Shown one piece after another: positions 63,221 to 64,000 of a DNA stretch of 64,000 nt. The DNA comes from Mycogone perniciosa (taxonomy: Eukaryota > Ascomycota > Sordariomycetes > Hypocreales > Hypocreaceae): the NCBI GenBank assembly GCA_025331125.1, contig JAOALB010000197.1, positions 1 to 64,000 of the forward strand. Reading direction: 5' to 3'. A program made the position numbers and the translations under genes. The stretch's first letter is position 1. The number at the start of each line of letters is the position of its first letter. Below the pieces are notes generated by a model. The model was not told the DNA's origin. It did no database searches and was given only the letters and a program-made list of their open reading frames with translations.

Positions 63221-64000
63221 ACTGGTTGCAGCACTGGGTGGAAGAATGTCCAATGCTAAGCGTTTGCAGAACACTAGCACTGATCCTTAATCTGATTATT
63301 CCAAGGACGATCTCCACACCCCATTTGACTTCCGGAATCTCGACAAAAGACTACAGTATGATTCTCGAGATACATTTTATGTTACGGATTTCATTTCCTC
63401 AATACCACAGGGCGATACTCATATTTGCAGGGAATTGTGGGAGGTACACACTTTTTACTTCATACAGATATAGTTGAGCATTGCATTACATTCTATATAT
63501 TCAGGAAATGTACTTACACAACATTCATCCGCTGCAGTCCTAAGCTGCCAACGGTGAAAAACGAACATTTTGTCTATAACCCTTATTGTATTGACCATTA
63601 TTTCAATCTGATGTGACATGCGGTACAATTTGGCCAGTATCATGATCAAGTGCTTGTCTGGAAAACTAAGGCTAGAGTATTCTTCCCTACCATAGGACAC
63701 TCCCGCATCTCAACTTTGGGGGTGATTTGGTACTCGATATCTGAAAGCCTGGGCATGCGTGCATGGTGGGCACATGTATTTGCTGGTTCTACTTAGTAAG
63801 TGACTGGGCCTTGATATCTAATCGACATACCCGTTTTCAGCCCAGTACTACGTACATCTATGGATGGAACCTTCATTTTGTTACTTAATTTGAACTAGTG
63901 AGCCTCTGGGATTCATTCTTTGATGTCGGGCACATAGGCTGCCGTTGAGCGGTGACTACATGCTTAGGCGATGTCAAATATACGTGCTGGTGGGAGAGCT
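63221..64000. other. No supported gene to window end
   Basis: A plus frame near 63,215-63,470 (VSELVAALGGRMSNAKRLQ, then a stop, DLHTPFDFRNLDKRLQYDSR) looks weakly protein-like and could be another decayed exon. The minus open frames are shadows. Nothing else is visible. Confidence 0.4.

Noticed and set aside
63013..63234. 73-codon minus-strand open frame
   Set aside because: The plus strand reads as a continuation of the secreted-protein gene.
1..64000. CRISPR arrays, bacterial operons or Shine-Dalgarno sites
   Set aside because: Introns, RIP and gene families show a fungal chromosome; repeats seen are tandem or transposon-derived, not regularly spaced.
1..64000. tRNA and rRNA genes
   Set aside because: No cloverleaf A/B-box pair or rRNA core sequence was recognised by eye; a tRNAscan/Infernal run would settle it.

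Overview
The window looks like a filamentous ascomycete, most likely an Eurotiales mould (Aspergillus/Penicillium type). The gene models need short spliceosomal introns (about 47-112 nt, one of 317 nt). The gene families are fungal: a cytochrome-b5-fused sphingolipid desaturase, a DUF1996 secreted protein, a feruloyl esterase C-like esterase and a DUF3638 relic. Long tracts of extreme A+T hold Gypsy, Copia and LINE elements whose frames are shredded by TAA/TAG stops, with LTR copies differing almost only by transitions. That is the signature of repeat-induced point mutation (RIP). All family calls come from reading translations; no database search was run.

Layout. (1) 1-14,210: AT-rich RIP block. 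A Gypsy element with matching 172-bp LTRs (1,187-7,943) interrupts or abuts a second, chromodomain-bearing Gypsy element ending in a 389-bp LTR (to 13,187). (2) 14,210-33,650: gene island. It holds a secreted-protein relic, a DUF3638 pseudogene, the desaturase (-), a pair of divergent His-rich hydrophilic proteins, a six-exon flavin monooxygenase (-) with a stop at a conserved Trp near its C-terminus, a five-exon DUF1996 protein (-), and an unrecognised 3' gene end. (3) 33,650-55,600: second RIP block. It holds a second copy of the first Gypsy family in reverse, a Copia relic, a truncated copy of the second Gypsy family, a solo LTR and a Tad/I-like LINE. Two un-RIPed patches survive (36.3-36.56 kb and 54.27-54.75 kb). 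(4) 55,600-64,000: second island. It holds the esterase (+), a decayed frame (-), a dihydroflavonol-reductase-like SDR pseudogene (+) and a secreted-protein gene with a decayed tail.

The intact genes do not form an obvious pathway or biosynthetic cluster; this reads as an accessory, subtelomere-like region with two gene islands between transposon graveyards. The least explained observations are: a 9-mer (TACGGAGTA) repeated about 20 times in the islands and not seen by eye in the RIP blocks; a chimeric GC-normal 476-bp segment inside the RIPed LINE; two introns whose best models use GC donors; and the clustering of decaying genes.
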